Assembly (NCBI RefSeq): GCF_900104745.1
Contig: NZ_LT629732.1
Coordinates: forward strand, 5,877,981 to 5,941,980
Length of the DNA stretch: 64,000 nt
Reading direction: 5' to 3'
Source: Actinopolymorpha singaporensis
Lineage (GTDB): Bacteria > Actinomycetota > Actinomycetes > Propionibacteriales > Actinopolymorphaceae
Shown here: in pieces, positions 36,863 to 44,806 of the stretch
Layout: each line of letters starts with the position of its first letter
How positions within the stretch are numbered: position 1 is the stretch's first letter
The notes under the pieces: model-generated
Databases searched by the model: none
Told to the model about the DNA's origin: nothing
The model's input: the letters and a program-made list of their open reading frames with translations, nothing else
Translations under genes and position numbers: made by a program

Positions 36863-37615
36863 ATGTCCGAACCTCCCGACTCCTCACCGATCCCGGAGTC
36901 CCGGTCGACGCCTCCGCCGGGACCCGGCGACGAAGCCGCGGCCGGCCACCGAGCCGCCTCGATTCCCGACTTCGACCCCGAGCACGACCTCGCCCTGGAC
37001 GCCAAGTCCCTGCGCGGCCTGGCACACCCCGTCCGGGTACAGATGCTCGGGCTGCTCCGAACCGAGGGGCCGGCCACCGCGACCCGCCTCGCGGCCCGGT
37101 TGGGCCTGAACTCCGGGGCGACGAGCTACCACCTGCGCCAGCTCGCAGCCCACGGCTTCGTCGTCGAGGCCACCGACCTCGGCACCGGCCGGGACCGCTG
37201 GTGGCGGGCGGCCCACCGGTCCACGTGGTACGACATGCACGCCGCTGCCGCCGACGCGGAGGCCGGCGATGCGTACCTGCGAAGCGTCGCCCGGATCTAC
37301 GCCGACACCCTGCTGCGCGCCGTGGACGAGCGGGCGACGCTTCCGCCGGAATGGCAGGACGTCAGCACCATGAGCGACTTCGTGCTGCAGCTCACCCCGG
37401 CTGAGGCCGACCAGCTGAGCAACCAGATCCTCGAGGTGCTGCGTCCCTACCGCCGGGCCGACCCGGAGGCGCCCGCACCAGAGGGCACCGCGCCCACGAC
37501 GTTCCAGTTCGGCCTCTTCCCGCTTCCCGGTGCGCTCGGCGGCACCGACCCCGCCTCGGGCTCCGACGCGGCATCGACCCCGGCCTCCGGCGAGGACTCC
37601 GAGGGGGACGCATGA
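36863..37615 (+). CDS. ArsR/HTH_20-type transcriptional regulator
   Basis: A 250-residue protein. The winged helix spans residues about 48-115: LRGLAHPVRVQMLGLLRTEGPATATRLAARLGLNSGATSYHLRQLAAHGFV, then GRDRWWRAAHR. The rest is a helical effector-like region ending in an acidic low-complexity tail. Such proteins usually control an adjacent MFS exporter; here the transporter ATG overlaps this stop (ATGA). The ATG at 36863 has no Shine-Dalgarno and lies 14 bp beyond the operator, so the mRNA may be leaderless or nearly so. Confidence 0.88.
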   Translation: MSEPPDSSPIPESRSTPPPGPGDEAAAGHRAASIPDFDPEHDLALDAKSLRGLAHPVRVQMLGLLRTEGPATATRLAARLGLNSGATSYHLRQLAAHGFVVEATDLGTGRDRWWRAAHRSTWYDMHAAAADAEAGDAYLRSVARIYADTLLRAVDERATLPPEWQDVSTMSDFVLQLTPAEADQLSNQILEVLRPYRRADPEAPAPEGTAPTTFQFGLFPLPGALGGTDPASGSDAASTPASGEDSEGDA

Positions 37616-38952
37616 GCACCGAAGCCGTGGCCCGGCCACGCTCCCGGCGCGGGCTCGTGGGGCTGCTCACCGCGCAGGCGATCTCGCTCACCGGTACCCG
37701 GATCTCAGCCATCGCCCTGCCGTGGTTCGTGCTGGTCACGACCGGGAGCGCCACCAAGACCGGCATGGTGGCGTTCTGCGAGCTGGCTCCGTACGTCGTC
37801 GTCAAGGCGCTGACCGGCCCCCTCGTCGACCGGCTCGGGCCGCGCCCCATCAACGTCGGCGGTGACCTCGTCGCCGCCGTGCTCGTGGGGACCATCCCGC
37901 TGCTGCACACTCTCGGCCTGCTGCACTTCGGCCTCCTGCTGGCGCTGGTCGCTCTGCTGGGCGCGATGCGCGGTCCGGCCGACTCGGCCAAGGAGGTGCT
38001 GATCCCCGACGTCGTGGCCGACGCCCAGGTGCCCACCGAACGCGCCACCGGCCTCGCCGGGACGGTCGAGCGGCTCGCCTCCACCATCGGGCCCGCGGTC
38101 GCCGGGGCGGTCGTCGGCCTGCTCGGGCCGCTGAGCGCCCTGGCACTCGACTCGGCGTCGTTCGTGCTGTCCGCCGTGATCATCGCCACGACCGCACCAC
38201 GGCGGCACCACACCGAGGAGGGGTACGAGGAGCGGGCGGCCGGCGGGTACCTCCACCAGCTGCGCGAAGGGTTCGACTTCCTGCGCCGCGAGCGCCTGCT
38301 CCGGTCGATCATCGGCATGGTGGCGGTGACCAACCTGCTGGACGCGGCGATGTTCGCGGTCCTGCTGCCGGTGTGGGCGCGCGACTCCGGCCGCGGCCCG
38401 GCCGCGATCGGTCTGATCGCCGCGGTGATGAGCGCGTTCGCGGTGGGCGGCAGCCTGCTGGCCGCGACCTTCGCGCACCGGCTTCCCCGGCGTACGACGT
38501 ACCTGCTGGGCTACTTCATCGCCGGCGCCCCGAGGTTCGTCGCGCTGGCTCTGGGCGCCCCGGTGTGGCTGGTGCTCGGGGTGCACGCGGTGGCAGGGTT
38601 CGGATCGGGGTTCATCAACCCGATCATCAGCGCGGTGGTGCTCGAACGCATCCCCCGCCGGCTGCTCGGCCGGGTCAACGCGCTCGGGGACGCGCTGGTG
38701 TGGGCAGGCATACCGTTCGGCGGACTGCTCGGCGGTGCGCTGGTCGGGCTGGTCGGGCTGTCACCGGTGATGTTGGTGTTCGGCGGGATCTACTTCCTCA
38801 CCACGACGCTGCCGGGGCTCCAGTCGGAGTGGCACGAGATGGACCGGCGCCGGGCGGGCGTGGGCCGCGGCGGGGACGCCGACCGGGCCGCGACCGCCGT
38901 GGGCGTGGACCCCGCCGTGGGGGTCGGTCCGGAGTCCGAGCGGGTCACCTGA
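37612..38952 (+). CDS. MFS transporter regulated by the adjacent ArsR-type gene
   Basis: A 446-residue, 12-segment MFS protein: GLLTAQAISLTGTRISAIALPWF (TM1), VDRLGPRPINVGGDL (loop 2-3), RGPADSAKEVLIPDVV, SGRGPAAIGLIAAVM, and RIPRRLLGRVNALGDALVWAGIPFGGLLGG. This is the macrolide-efflux (MefA-like) branch rather than DHA2. It forms a two-gene operon with the regulator, inserted between tig and clpP1 on the opposite strand. Two hairpins lie beyond its stop. Substrate unknown. Confidence 0.87.
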   Translation: MSTEAVARPRSRRGLVGLLTAQAISLTGTRISAIALPWFVLVTTGSATKTGMVAFCELAPYVVVKALTGPLVDRLGPRPINVGGDLVAAVLVGTIPLLHTLGLLHFGLLLALVALLGAMRGPADSAKEVLIPDVVADAQVPTERATGLAGTVERLASTIGPAVAGAVVGLLGPLSALALDSASFVLSAVIIATTAPRRHHTEEGYEERAAGGYLHQLREGFDFLRRERLLRSIIGMVAVTNLLDAAMFAVLLPVWARDSGRGPAAIGLIAAVMSAFAVGGSLLAATFAHRLPRRTTYLLGYFIAGAPRFVALALGAPVWLVLGVHAVAGFGSGFINPIISAVVLERIPRRLLGRVNALGDALVWAGIPFGGLLGGALVGLVGLSPVMLVFGGIYFLTTTLPGLQSEWHEMDRRRAGVGRGGDADRAATAVGVDPAVGVGPESERVT

Positions 38953-38960
38953 CCGGTCGG

Positions 38961-38994
38961 GGCCGGGTCCGTACGACGGCGTACGGACCCGGCC
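38961..38994. terminator. Hairpin terminator after the MFS gene
   Basis: GGCCGGGTCCGTAC (38961-38974), loop GACGGC, GTACGGACCCGGCC (38981-38994): a perfect 14-bp stem starting 8 bp after the MFS stop. Confidence 0.82.
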
Positions 38995-39014
38995 CAGGGA
39001 CCGTCCTGGAAAAG

Positions 39015-39062
39015 ACTGTCGCCCCGGGCGCCGGCGTATCGGCCGGCGTCCGGGGCGACAGT
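39015..39062. terminator. Hairpin terminator after tig
   Basis: ACTGTCGCCCCGG (39015-39027) with CCGGGGCGACAGT (39050-39062), and an inner GCGCCGGC/GCCGGCGT stem. It starts 16 bp past the minus-strand tig stop and stands back to back with the MFS terminator, separating the convergent units. Confidence 0.82.
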
Positions 39063-39078
39063 GACGTACTCGGGAAGC

Positions 39079-40521
39079 TCAGGACTCGGACTTCTCGCCC
39101 TCGCCCTGCTCGCCCTGCTCTGTCTCGGCCGCCTCGGTGGACTCCTCGGCCGGAGCGGACTCCGTGCCCTCGGCCTCCTCGGACCCCTCCGGGGCGTACG
39201 TGCCGTCCGCCTGGAGGCGGCTGAGCTCGACCCGGTTGCCGGACGCGTCGGTCACGACGGCCTGCTCGACCAGGAAGCCGAGGGCCTTACCGCGGCGCAC
39301 CTCGCGCACCAGCGTGGGGACGTAGTTGTTCTGGACGACCTGCTGGATGTACTCGTCCGGGCTCACGCCGGCCTGCTGCGCCCGCTGGAGCAGCGCCTGG
39401 GTGAGCTCGGGCTCGCTGACGTTGAGCTCCTCGGTGTCGGCCACCTTGTCGAGGACGAACTGCGTCATCAGTGCCTCGCGGGAACGCCGGTCGAGGTCGG
39501 CGACGAACTCCTCCTCGGTCTGGCCCTCGCTCTGGAGGTACTGAGCCTCGGTCGCGCCCATGTGCTGCAGCTGGTGACCGATCGCCTCCCGCCGCGCCTG
39601 GATCTCGTCGGTGACCGCGCCCTCGGGGACGGGTACGTCGACCTGGTCGAGAAGCTTCTCCAGCACGTTGTCGCGGGCCTCCTGGGCCTGCTGCAGCCGC
39701 TTCTGCCGGACCAGCCGCTCGCGCACGTCGGCGCGCAGCTCGTCCAGGGTGTCGAACTCGCTGGCCATCTGGGCGAACTCGTCGTCCAGCTCGGGCAGCT
39801 CCTGGACCTTCACGCTGTCGACCACCACGGTCACGTCGACGTCCTGGCCGGCGTACTCACCGGAGGCGAGCTGGCTGACGAACGTCTCGGACTCACCGGC
39901 CGACTTGCCGCGTACGGCGTCGTCGAGGCCCTCCAGCATCGAGCCGCTGCCGATCTTGTAGCTGAGCCCGGTCGCCTGGGCGTCCTCGATCGGCTGGCCG
40001 TCCTTGCTGGCGGCGAGGTCGATGGTGAGGAAGTCGCCGTCCTCGGCGGCCCGCTCGACGGTGCTCAGGGACCCGAACCGCTCCCGGAGGGAGGTCAGCT
40101 GCTGCTCGACCTCCTCGTCGGTCACCTCGGCGCCGGCGACGCCGACCTCGATGCCCTTGTACTCGGGCAGGGTCACGTCGGGCCGTACGTCGACCTCCGC
40201 GGTGAAGGTCAGGTCGGCGCCGTCGGCGAAGTTGGTGACGTCGACCTCGGGCTGGCCGAGCGGCTCGACGTCGTTCTCCTGCAGGGCGCTCACGTACAGC
40301 TGCGGGAGGGCCTCGTTGACGGCCTGCTCGAGCACGAACTCCCTGCCGACCCGCTGGTCGATGATCTGGGGAGGGATCCTGCCCTTGCGGAAGCCGGGGA
40401 TCGTCACCTGCTTCGCGATCTCGCGGTAGGCGGTGTCGAGGCTTGTCCTGAGCTCCTCGAAGGGCACCTCGACGGTCAGCCGAACCCGGGTGGGGCTCAA
40501 GGTCTCGACGGCGCTCTTCAC
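39079..40521 (-). CDS. tig: Trigger factor (ribosome-associated chaperone/PPIase)
   Basis: A 480-residue protein. The ribosome-binding domain carries the signature PGFRKGRIPPQIIDQRVG (residues about 43-60). The PPIase domain is around 155-245 (EDGDFLTIDLAASKDG, YKIGSGSMLEGLDDAV). A helical C-terminal chaperone domain runs to about 440, then comes an acidic Glu/Gly/Ser tail. The GTG start at 40519-40521 is preceded by GGAGGAGATT. tig usually sits next to clpP and clpX; here an ArsR-MFS pair separates them. Confidence 0.97.
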   Translation of the reverse strand: MKSAVETLSPTRVRLTVEVPFEELRTSLDTAYREIAKQVTIPGFRKGRIPPQIIDQRVGREFVLEQAVNEALPQLYVSALQENDVEPLGQPEVDVTNFADGADLTFTAEVDVRPDVTLPEYKGIEVGVAGAEVTDEEVEQQLTSLRERFGSLSTVERAAEDGDFLTIDLAASKDGQPIEDAQATGLSYKIGSGSMLEGLDDAVRGKSAGESETFVSQLASGEYAGQDVDVTVVVDSVKVQELPELDDEFAQMASEFDTLDELRADVRERLVRQKRLQQAQEARDNVLEKLLDQVDVPVPEGAVTDEIQARREAIGHQLQHMGATEAQYLQSEGQTEEEFVADLDRRSREALMTQFVLDKVADTEELNVSEPELTQALLQRAQQAGVSPDEYIQQVVQNNYVPTLVREVRRGKALGFLVEQAVVTDASGNRVELSRLQADGTYAPEGSEEAEGTESAPAEESTEAAETEQGEQGEGEKSES

Positions 40522-40702
40522 GATCGTGAATCTCCTCCGGATGCGGCGTGGATCGCCCGAATGCGCCGGACGGCGCTCGCAGGCTCGGGACCTCGGGACG
40601 GCCGATGGCGGACGTACCCGACGCGCGTGGCAGTGTACGCCAACGGCCGGCGTGCCCGGCCGCCGCGGGTGAGCGCGACGGGGGCACGCCGTACGTCGTA
40701 CG

Positions 40703-40776
40703 TCGGGGAGGGGGGATTTGAACCCCCGGCCTTCGGCACCCAAAGCCGACGCGCTGCCAAGCTGCGCCACTCCCCG
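40703..40776 (-). tRNA. tRNA-Pro (anticodon TGG)
   Basis: A full cloverleaf on the minus strand: acceptor CGGGGAG/CTCCCCG, D arm GCGC...GCGC, anticodon stem TCGGC/GCCGA with loop TTTGGGT (anticodon TGG), five-base variable loop, T arm GGGGG-TTCAAAT-CCCCC, discriminator A. CCA is not encoded. Confidence 0.95.
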
Positions 40777-40993
40777 CCGACACGTACCGGGACCGGGCTC
40801 GCCCCGGACGCGCGACAGCGCAGCCGGGCCGGCTCGGACGGAACGTGAGACATCTTCCACCCACCCCGAGCGCACCGGAGTGGACTGGCACTACGCTTAC
40901 TTCGCGGTGCCGCCCGGAGTTTAGTCCACGGACCACAACGGGTGAGTCACCGAGCCGGTCTGTGCGGGGTCGTGGGAACATGGGCCGGCACAC

Positions 40994-41067
40994 GCGGGTG
41001 TAGCTCAATGGCAGAGCCCCAGCCTTCCAAGCTGGTCATGCGGGTTCGATTCCCGTCACCCGCTCCA
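40994..41067 (+). tRNA. tRNA-Gly (anticodon TCC)
   Basis: Acceptor GCGGGTG/CACCCGC, D arm GCTC...GAGC, anticodon stem CCAGC/GCTGG with loop CTTCCAA (anticodon TCC), T arm around TTCGATT, discriminator T and encoded CCA. Transcribed divergently from tRNA-Pro, 217 bp apart. No integrase or att duplication is seen beside it. Confidence 0.95.
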
Positions 41068-41074
41068 CCGCCCC

Positions 41075-41590
41075 TCAGGTCAGAGGGGGGCTGCTCGGCA
41101 GCCCGAGCTCACGGCGATACCAGGTGCCCGGCCTGCCGCCGACGTCAGCTGGATCGGCCGGGCCGTCCGGGACGAAGCCGGCCTTGCTCAGCACCTTCTG
41201 GGACGCGATGTTGTGAAGAGACGTGGCTGCCCTGAGTGTGCGCAGTCCGTGCTGCGCCGCGGCCTGCGTGCACAGCTCCCGGACGGTCGAGGTCGCAACG
41301 CCGCGGCCGGCGACATGCTGCGCGACGCGGTAGCCGAGTTCGGCGGTGCCGTCCTTGATGTCGTACAGGTTGAACCTGCCAAGCACCGCGCCGTCCTCGG
41401 CGACAAGAACGTGGAAGGCACAGCTGCCGTCCTCCTGCTCGGCGAGCAGAGCGGTGTACCTGTCGGCGAACTGTTCGTAGTAGTCGTCGCCGCGGTCGGA
41501 GATGAAGTCGGCGAAGTAGGCGCGGTTCTCCAACTCGAAGGCCAGGACCGCAGGGGCATGGAGCGCGCTCAGAGGCATCAGCTCGGGCAT
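41075..41590 (-). CDS. GNAT N-acetyltransferase, RimJ/RimL-like
   Basis: A 171-residue GNAT. The beta-4/acetyl-CoA loop reads LGYRVAQHVAGRGVATSTVRELC (R/Q-x-x-G-x-A variant), followed by LRAATSLHNIASQKVLSKAGF, typical for Rim-type enzymes that acetylate protein N-termini or small amines. Its stop lies 8 bp after the tRNA-Gly 3' end on the opposite strand. Substrate unknown. Confidence 0.88.
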   Translation of the reverse strand: MPELMPLSALHAPAVLAFELENRAYFADFISDRGDDYYEQFADRYTALLAEQEDGSCAFHVLVAEDGAVLGRFNLYDIKDGTAELGYRVAQHVAGRGVATSTVRELCTQAAAQHGLRTLRAATSLHNIASQKVLSKAGFVPDGPADPADVGGRPGTWYRRELGLPSSPPLT

Positions 41591-41694
41591 CGGCCGACTT
41601 TACCCAGACGAGGTAGTCCGCCGGGACGGGAGCCGCGCTCCGGGATCTCCGTGGGCAGGCTCACGGCCTTGCCCGGTCGGCCCTCGTCGCTCGG

Positions 41695-42147
41695 TCATCG
41701 GCGCTCTGGACGCAGATCCACCTCGAACGTCGGGTAGTGCGGCTGCGGGCACGCGAGCCCGGTGTATCCGAGCTTGGTGTAGAAGGGCGCCGCCCGGGTT
41801 TCGTGGGCCTGCCATTCGAGATAGCGGGCGCGGCCTCTGGCCCACCCGATCGCCGCGTTCAGCAGTTGCGTACCCGCACCGTTGCCGCGCTCGGACTCGG
41901 TCACGATCAGGTCGTGCATGCGAACGGTCCGGTGGAAGTCACCGTGCCTGAGATGTGGTCCGTAGTCCTGCGCTGCGACGTACCCGATGGCGACGTCCTC
42001 GCGGTACGCGCCGATGATCGCCCACCTGTCGTCTCCGAGGAGCCGGGCGAACACCTGCCGTGCCCTCGGCTCGGGATCATGCGGGTCGATCAGCGGCCGC
42101 AGGTCGTCGTAGTCACTCAGCCGGACAGGCCTGATCGCGAAGATCAT
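41695..42147 (-). CDS. GNAT N-acetyltransferase
   Basis: A 150-residue GNAT domain: IRPVRLSDYDDLRPLID at the N-terminus, MHDLIVTESERGNGAGTQLLNAAIGWAR (motif A, R-G-N-G-A-G variant), and FYTKLGYTG near the C-terminus. The ATG at 42145-42147 is the family-typical start; the frame extends upstream without support. Substrate unknown. Separate from the GNAT at 41075-41590, with little similarity. Confidence 0.87.
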   Translation of the reverse strand: MIFAIRPVRLSDYDDLRPLIDPHDPEPRARQVFARLLGDDRWAIIGAYREDVAIGYVAAQDYGPHLRHGDFHRTVRMHDLIVTESERGNGAGTQLLNAAIGWARGRARYLEWQAHETRAAPFYTKLGYTGLACPQPHYPTFEVDLRPERR

Positions 42148-42271
42148 CGGCCCACCCTGGCTCGTTCGACGGGTACCGGCAACAGAATTCGCTTGCCCCC
42201 CTTCAACCTTCGGCACGGGCCGTCGGCACGGCCGTCGTACGACAGCAGCGGTTCGCGTCGGACTGCAGGGG

Positions 42272-43660
42272 TCAGGCGGGTTCGAGTTGCCCGGCTTCTC
42301 GCTCGACCTCGCTGCGGGCGGGTGTCGCCAGGCGCACGATGCCGTACAGGCCCAGCAGACCGACTCCGAGGGCGAGCGAGGCGAGTACGTCGGTGGGCCA
42401 GTGCACGCCGAGGTAGACCCTGCTGGCGGACACCAGCAGCACCACCGTCGCGGCGACGGCGGCCAGGTATGTGCGGGCGCGCCCCGAGGTCTGACCCATG
42501 GCCAGGATGGCGACGATGCCCCACGCCACGGTCGCCTGGATGGTGTGGCCGGAGGGATAGGACCAGCCGCCGGCGCCGGACAGCCAGTCCGCGGCCGGTG
42601 GGCGGGCACGGTGCACCCAGTCCCGTACGACGGCATGGACCAGCAGAGCAGATCCGTACATCACGGCGATGGTGACGGCCGGTCGCCACGAGCGCCGGGC
42701 GCGAACGAGCACGATCGCCGCGACGAGCAGTCCGGGCAGCAGCACCGTGTTCGAGCCCAGCCACGTGAGGACCCGCATGACGTCGTTCAGCCATGCCTCG
42801 CGGTGGTGGAGAACCCAGGTGTGGACGGTGGGGTCGATGGTGGCGAGTTCCTCGTGGGCGAGGACGTCCTGGCTCACGCCGAGGAACACCCAGGTCGATC
42901 CGACGGCCACCGCCACGGCGACGGTCATCGTCAGGCCGGTCGGCGAACTCGGAGCGAACCGGCCGCCGATCCAACTCATCTGCCTCGGGTAGCGGTTCGT
43001 CAACCGGGTCGCGATCGGGCTCTCTCGTACGCGCTCGACCTGCCGCAGCCACCAGTCACCACGCGTCCGGCGGAGCAGGTAGCCGCCCACCGCCAGCAGC
43101 ACGACGACGGCCAGGACGCCCAGCCCGATACGGGAGGCGAGGTGTTCCACGTGCCGCCAGCTGCTGCCTCCGAGGTAGCCGAGCAGCACACACATGCCGC
43201 CCCAGGCGAGGCCGCCGGCGATGTTGAAGGCGGCGAACTTCGGGTAGTGCATCCGCGACATTCCCGACAGCCCGGGGATCATCACGCGCAACGCGGCGGT
43301 GAAGCGTCCCAGGAAGACCGCCTTGCCACCGCGCTCGGCGAGATAGTGCTCCGCGTGGTCGAAGTGCTTGTGGTTGATCAGCCTGCCCAGAGTTCCCTCG
43401 AGCAGCCGCCGACCGTACCTGCGTCCGACCAGGTAGCCGACGGAGTCACCGATCACCGCACCACCGATCCCGGCGACCAGGACGGCGACCAGGCTGACCC
43501 GGCCCTCGTACGCCAGAACCCCGCCCAGGATCAGCGCGATCTCGCCGGGAAAGACGAACCCCACGAACGCCGACGACTCCAGCGCGGGAAGCGCGAACAC
43601 CACCACCAGCGCCACCCATGCCGGCAGCGCCAGGATGTGAGAGGCGACCGTGTTGATCAC
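42272..43660 (-). CDS. Bifunctional DedA family / PAP2 phosphatase membrane protein
   Basis: A 462-residue fusion. The N-terminal DedA (VTT) domain, residues about 1-200, has ESSAFVGFVFPGEIALILGG, GDSVGYLVGRRYG and FLGRFTAALRVMIPGLSGMSRM. The C-terminal PAP2 domain has the three phosphatase motifs RARPP, the PSGH core in SYPSGHTIQ and SRVYLGVHWPTDVLA. DedA proteins move lipids such as undecaprenyl phosphate, and PAP2 enzymes make it from the pyrophosphate. The fusion may couple dephosphorylation and recycling of a lipid carrier (inference). GTG 43660 overlaps the stop of the upstream PAP2 gene. Confidence 0.9.
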   Translation of the reverse strand: MINTVASHILALPAWVALVVVFALPALESSAFVGFVFPGEIALILGGVLAYEGRVSLVAVLVAGIGGAVIGDSVGYLVGRRYGRRLLEGTLGRLINHKHFDHAEHYLAERGGKAVFLGRFTAALRVMIPGLSGMSRMHYPKFAAFNIAGGLAWGGMCVLLGYLGGSSWRHVEHLASRIGLGVLAVVVLLAVGGYLLRRTRGDWWLRQVERVRESPIATRLTNRYPRQMSWIGGRFAPSSPTGLTMTVAVAVAVGSTWVFLGVSQDVLAHEELATIDPTVHTWVLHHREAWLNDVMRVLTWLGSNTVLLPGLLVAAIVLVRARRSWRPAVTIAVMYGSALLVHAVVRDWVHRARPPAADWLSGAGGWSYPSGHTIQATVAWGIVAILAMGQTSGRARTYLAAVAATVVLLVSASRVYLGVHWPTDVLASLALGVGLLGLYGIVRLATPARSEVEREAGQLEPA

Positions 43661-44313
43661 GAGGCGACCGGGGCCCTCGGGGCTTCGACCGGCCTCGGCG
43701 CGGCGGTCAGCAGCGGGCGCAGCGGCGTACGAGCCAGCATTTCGACCAGCCACAGCAGTGCCCGCCGGAGCACCACGAAGCCCACGAGCACCACGGCCGC
43801 TCCGAACGCCAGCCCCGCGAGGACGTCTCCGGGATAGTGGGCGCCCACATAGACCCGGGCGAATGCCATCACCAACGCCGCGACCAGGCCGACCAGGCCA
43901 AGCCGGTAGCTCACCAGGAACAGGCCGGCCGTCACCGCCCCCGCCATCGTCGCGTGGTCACTGGGAAACGAGGCGTCGGTGCTGCGGGACACCAGAACCA
44001 GCACGTGCGGCAACGCGGCGTACGGACGCGCTTCGTCTACGCCGTGCACGATCGGCTGGTTCAGCCCCACGGCGACCAGCATTCCCACCGGCGCCCACAG
44101 CGCTGCCGCCATCCTGCTCAGGTCGCCGGTCCCGCGGGCCGTCCACCACCCCCACAGCAGCAGGAGCGCGAAGAGGACCACGCCGTACTTCGCGTACGCG
44201 CTGACCGGTGCGTGCAGCCATCCGGTCGCCCGGGAGAAGTGGTTGACGGCCCGGAACCACGCCGGGTCGTCCGGCAGTTGCCCGGCGGCAGAGGCAAGCA
44301 TCACTGTGCCCAT
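43657..44313 (-). CDS. PAP2 family phosphatase
   Basis: A 218-residue integral membrane phosphatase with motifs DEARPYAALP, TDASFPSDHATMAG (the usual PSGH His in a PSDH variant) and ARVYVGAHYPGDVLAG. The PSDH form is typical of undecaprenyl-diphosphatases of the BcrC type. ATG 44311-44313 follows AGGAG; an upstream ATG at 44370 lies inside the BlaI operator region and is unlikely. The first gene of a two-gene operon with the DedA-PAP2 fusion, divergent from blaI. Confidence 0.88.
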   Translation of the reverse strand: MGTVMLASAAGQLPDDPAWFRAVNHFSRATGWLHAPVSAYAKYGVVLFALLLLWGWWTARGTGDLSRMAAALWAPVGMLVAVGLNQPIVHGVDEARPYAALPHVLVLVSRSTDASFPSDHATMAGAVTAGLFLVSYRLGLVGLVAALVMAFARVYVGAHYPGDVLAGLAFGAAVVLVGFVVLRRALLWLVEMLARTPLRPLLTAAPRPVEAPRAPVAS

Positions 44314-44369
44314 ATGACGGCGTTCTCCTACCGGTAGTGCGGCCGCAGCCTCGGAATCACCTGGCGTCA

Positions 44370-44413
44370 CCTACAGTCGTTGTAGGTGGAGAGTACTACT
44401 ACAAACTTTGTAG
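44370..44413. promoter_or_regulatory. Two perfect BlaI-type operators
   Basis: CCTACA-GTCGT-TGTAGG (44370-44386) and CTACAAA-C-TTTGTAG (44399-44413), both with TACA/TGTA cores as in known BlaI/MecI operators. Their centres are about 28 bp apart. They lie between the PAP2 operon and blaI, so the repressor could control both directions. The second site ends 14 bp before the blaI GTG. Confidence 0.88.
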
Positions 44414-44427
44414 GTACGGAGGGATAC

Positions 44428-44802
44428 GTGAGTTTGCCTCGGCGCGGGCACGGCGATCTTGAACAGGAGATCCTCGCCGCCCTCGACCCGTCCGACGGTC
44501 CGACGACCCCGGGCCAGGTCCGCGAGCGGCTGGGCAACGCGCTGGCGTACAACACGATCACGACCGTGCTCAGCCGGCTCCACCGCAAGGGGCGGGTCAC
44601 CCGCACCCCCGTCGGACGGGGGTACGGCTATCAGCTGGTGCGCGACCCCTCCCAGGTGACGGCGTTCCAGATGAGGCAACTCCTGGACGGCGACACCGAC
44701 CGCGGCGCGGTCCTCACCCGGTTCGTCGGCAGCCTCTCTCAGGAGGACGAGGAACTGCTGACCCAACTGCTCCGCTCGACCGACCCGGACGATCAGGGGT
44801 AG
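44428..44802 (+). CDS. BlaI/MecI-family transcriptional repressor
   Basis: A 124-residue repressor: HGDLEQEILAALDPSDGPTTPGQVRERL, then the recognition segment AYNTITTVLSRLHRKGRVTRTPVGRGYGY. It is followed 4 bp later by an M56-type protease gene, the usual BlaI-BlaR-like pair, although the protease here lacks an obvious penicillin-binding sensor domain. GTG 44428 follows GGAGGG; a GTG at 44386 is inside the operator and rejected. Likely autoregulated. Confidence 0.93.
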   Translation: MSLPRRGHGDLEQEILAALDPSDGPTTPGQVRERLGNALAYNTITTVLSRLHRKGRVTRTPVGRGYGYQLVRDPSQVTAFQMRQLLDGDTDRGAVLTRFVGSLSQEDEELLTQLLRSTDPDDQG

Positions 44803-44806
44803 GCCG

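Noticed and set aside
40703-41067. tRNA genes as an integration site for a mobile element
   Set aside because: No integrase, direct repeat of the tRNA 3' end or foreign-looking gene lies beside them.
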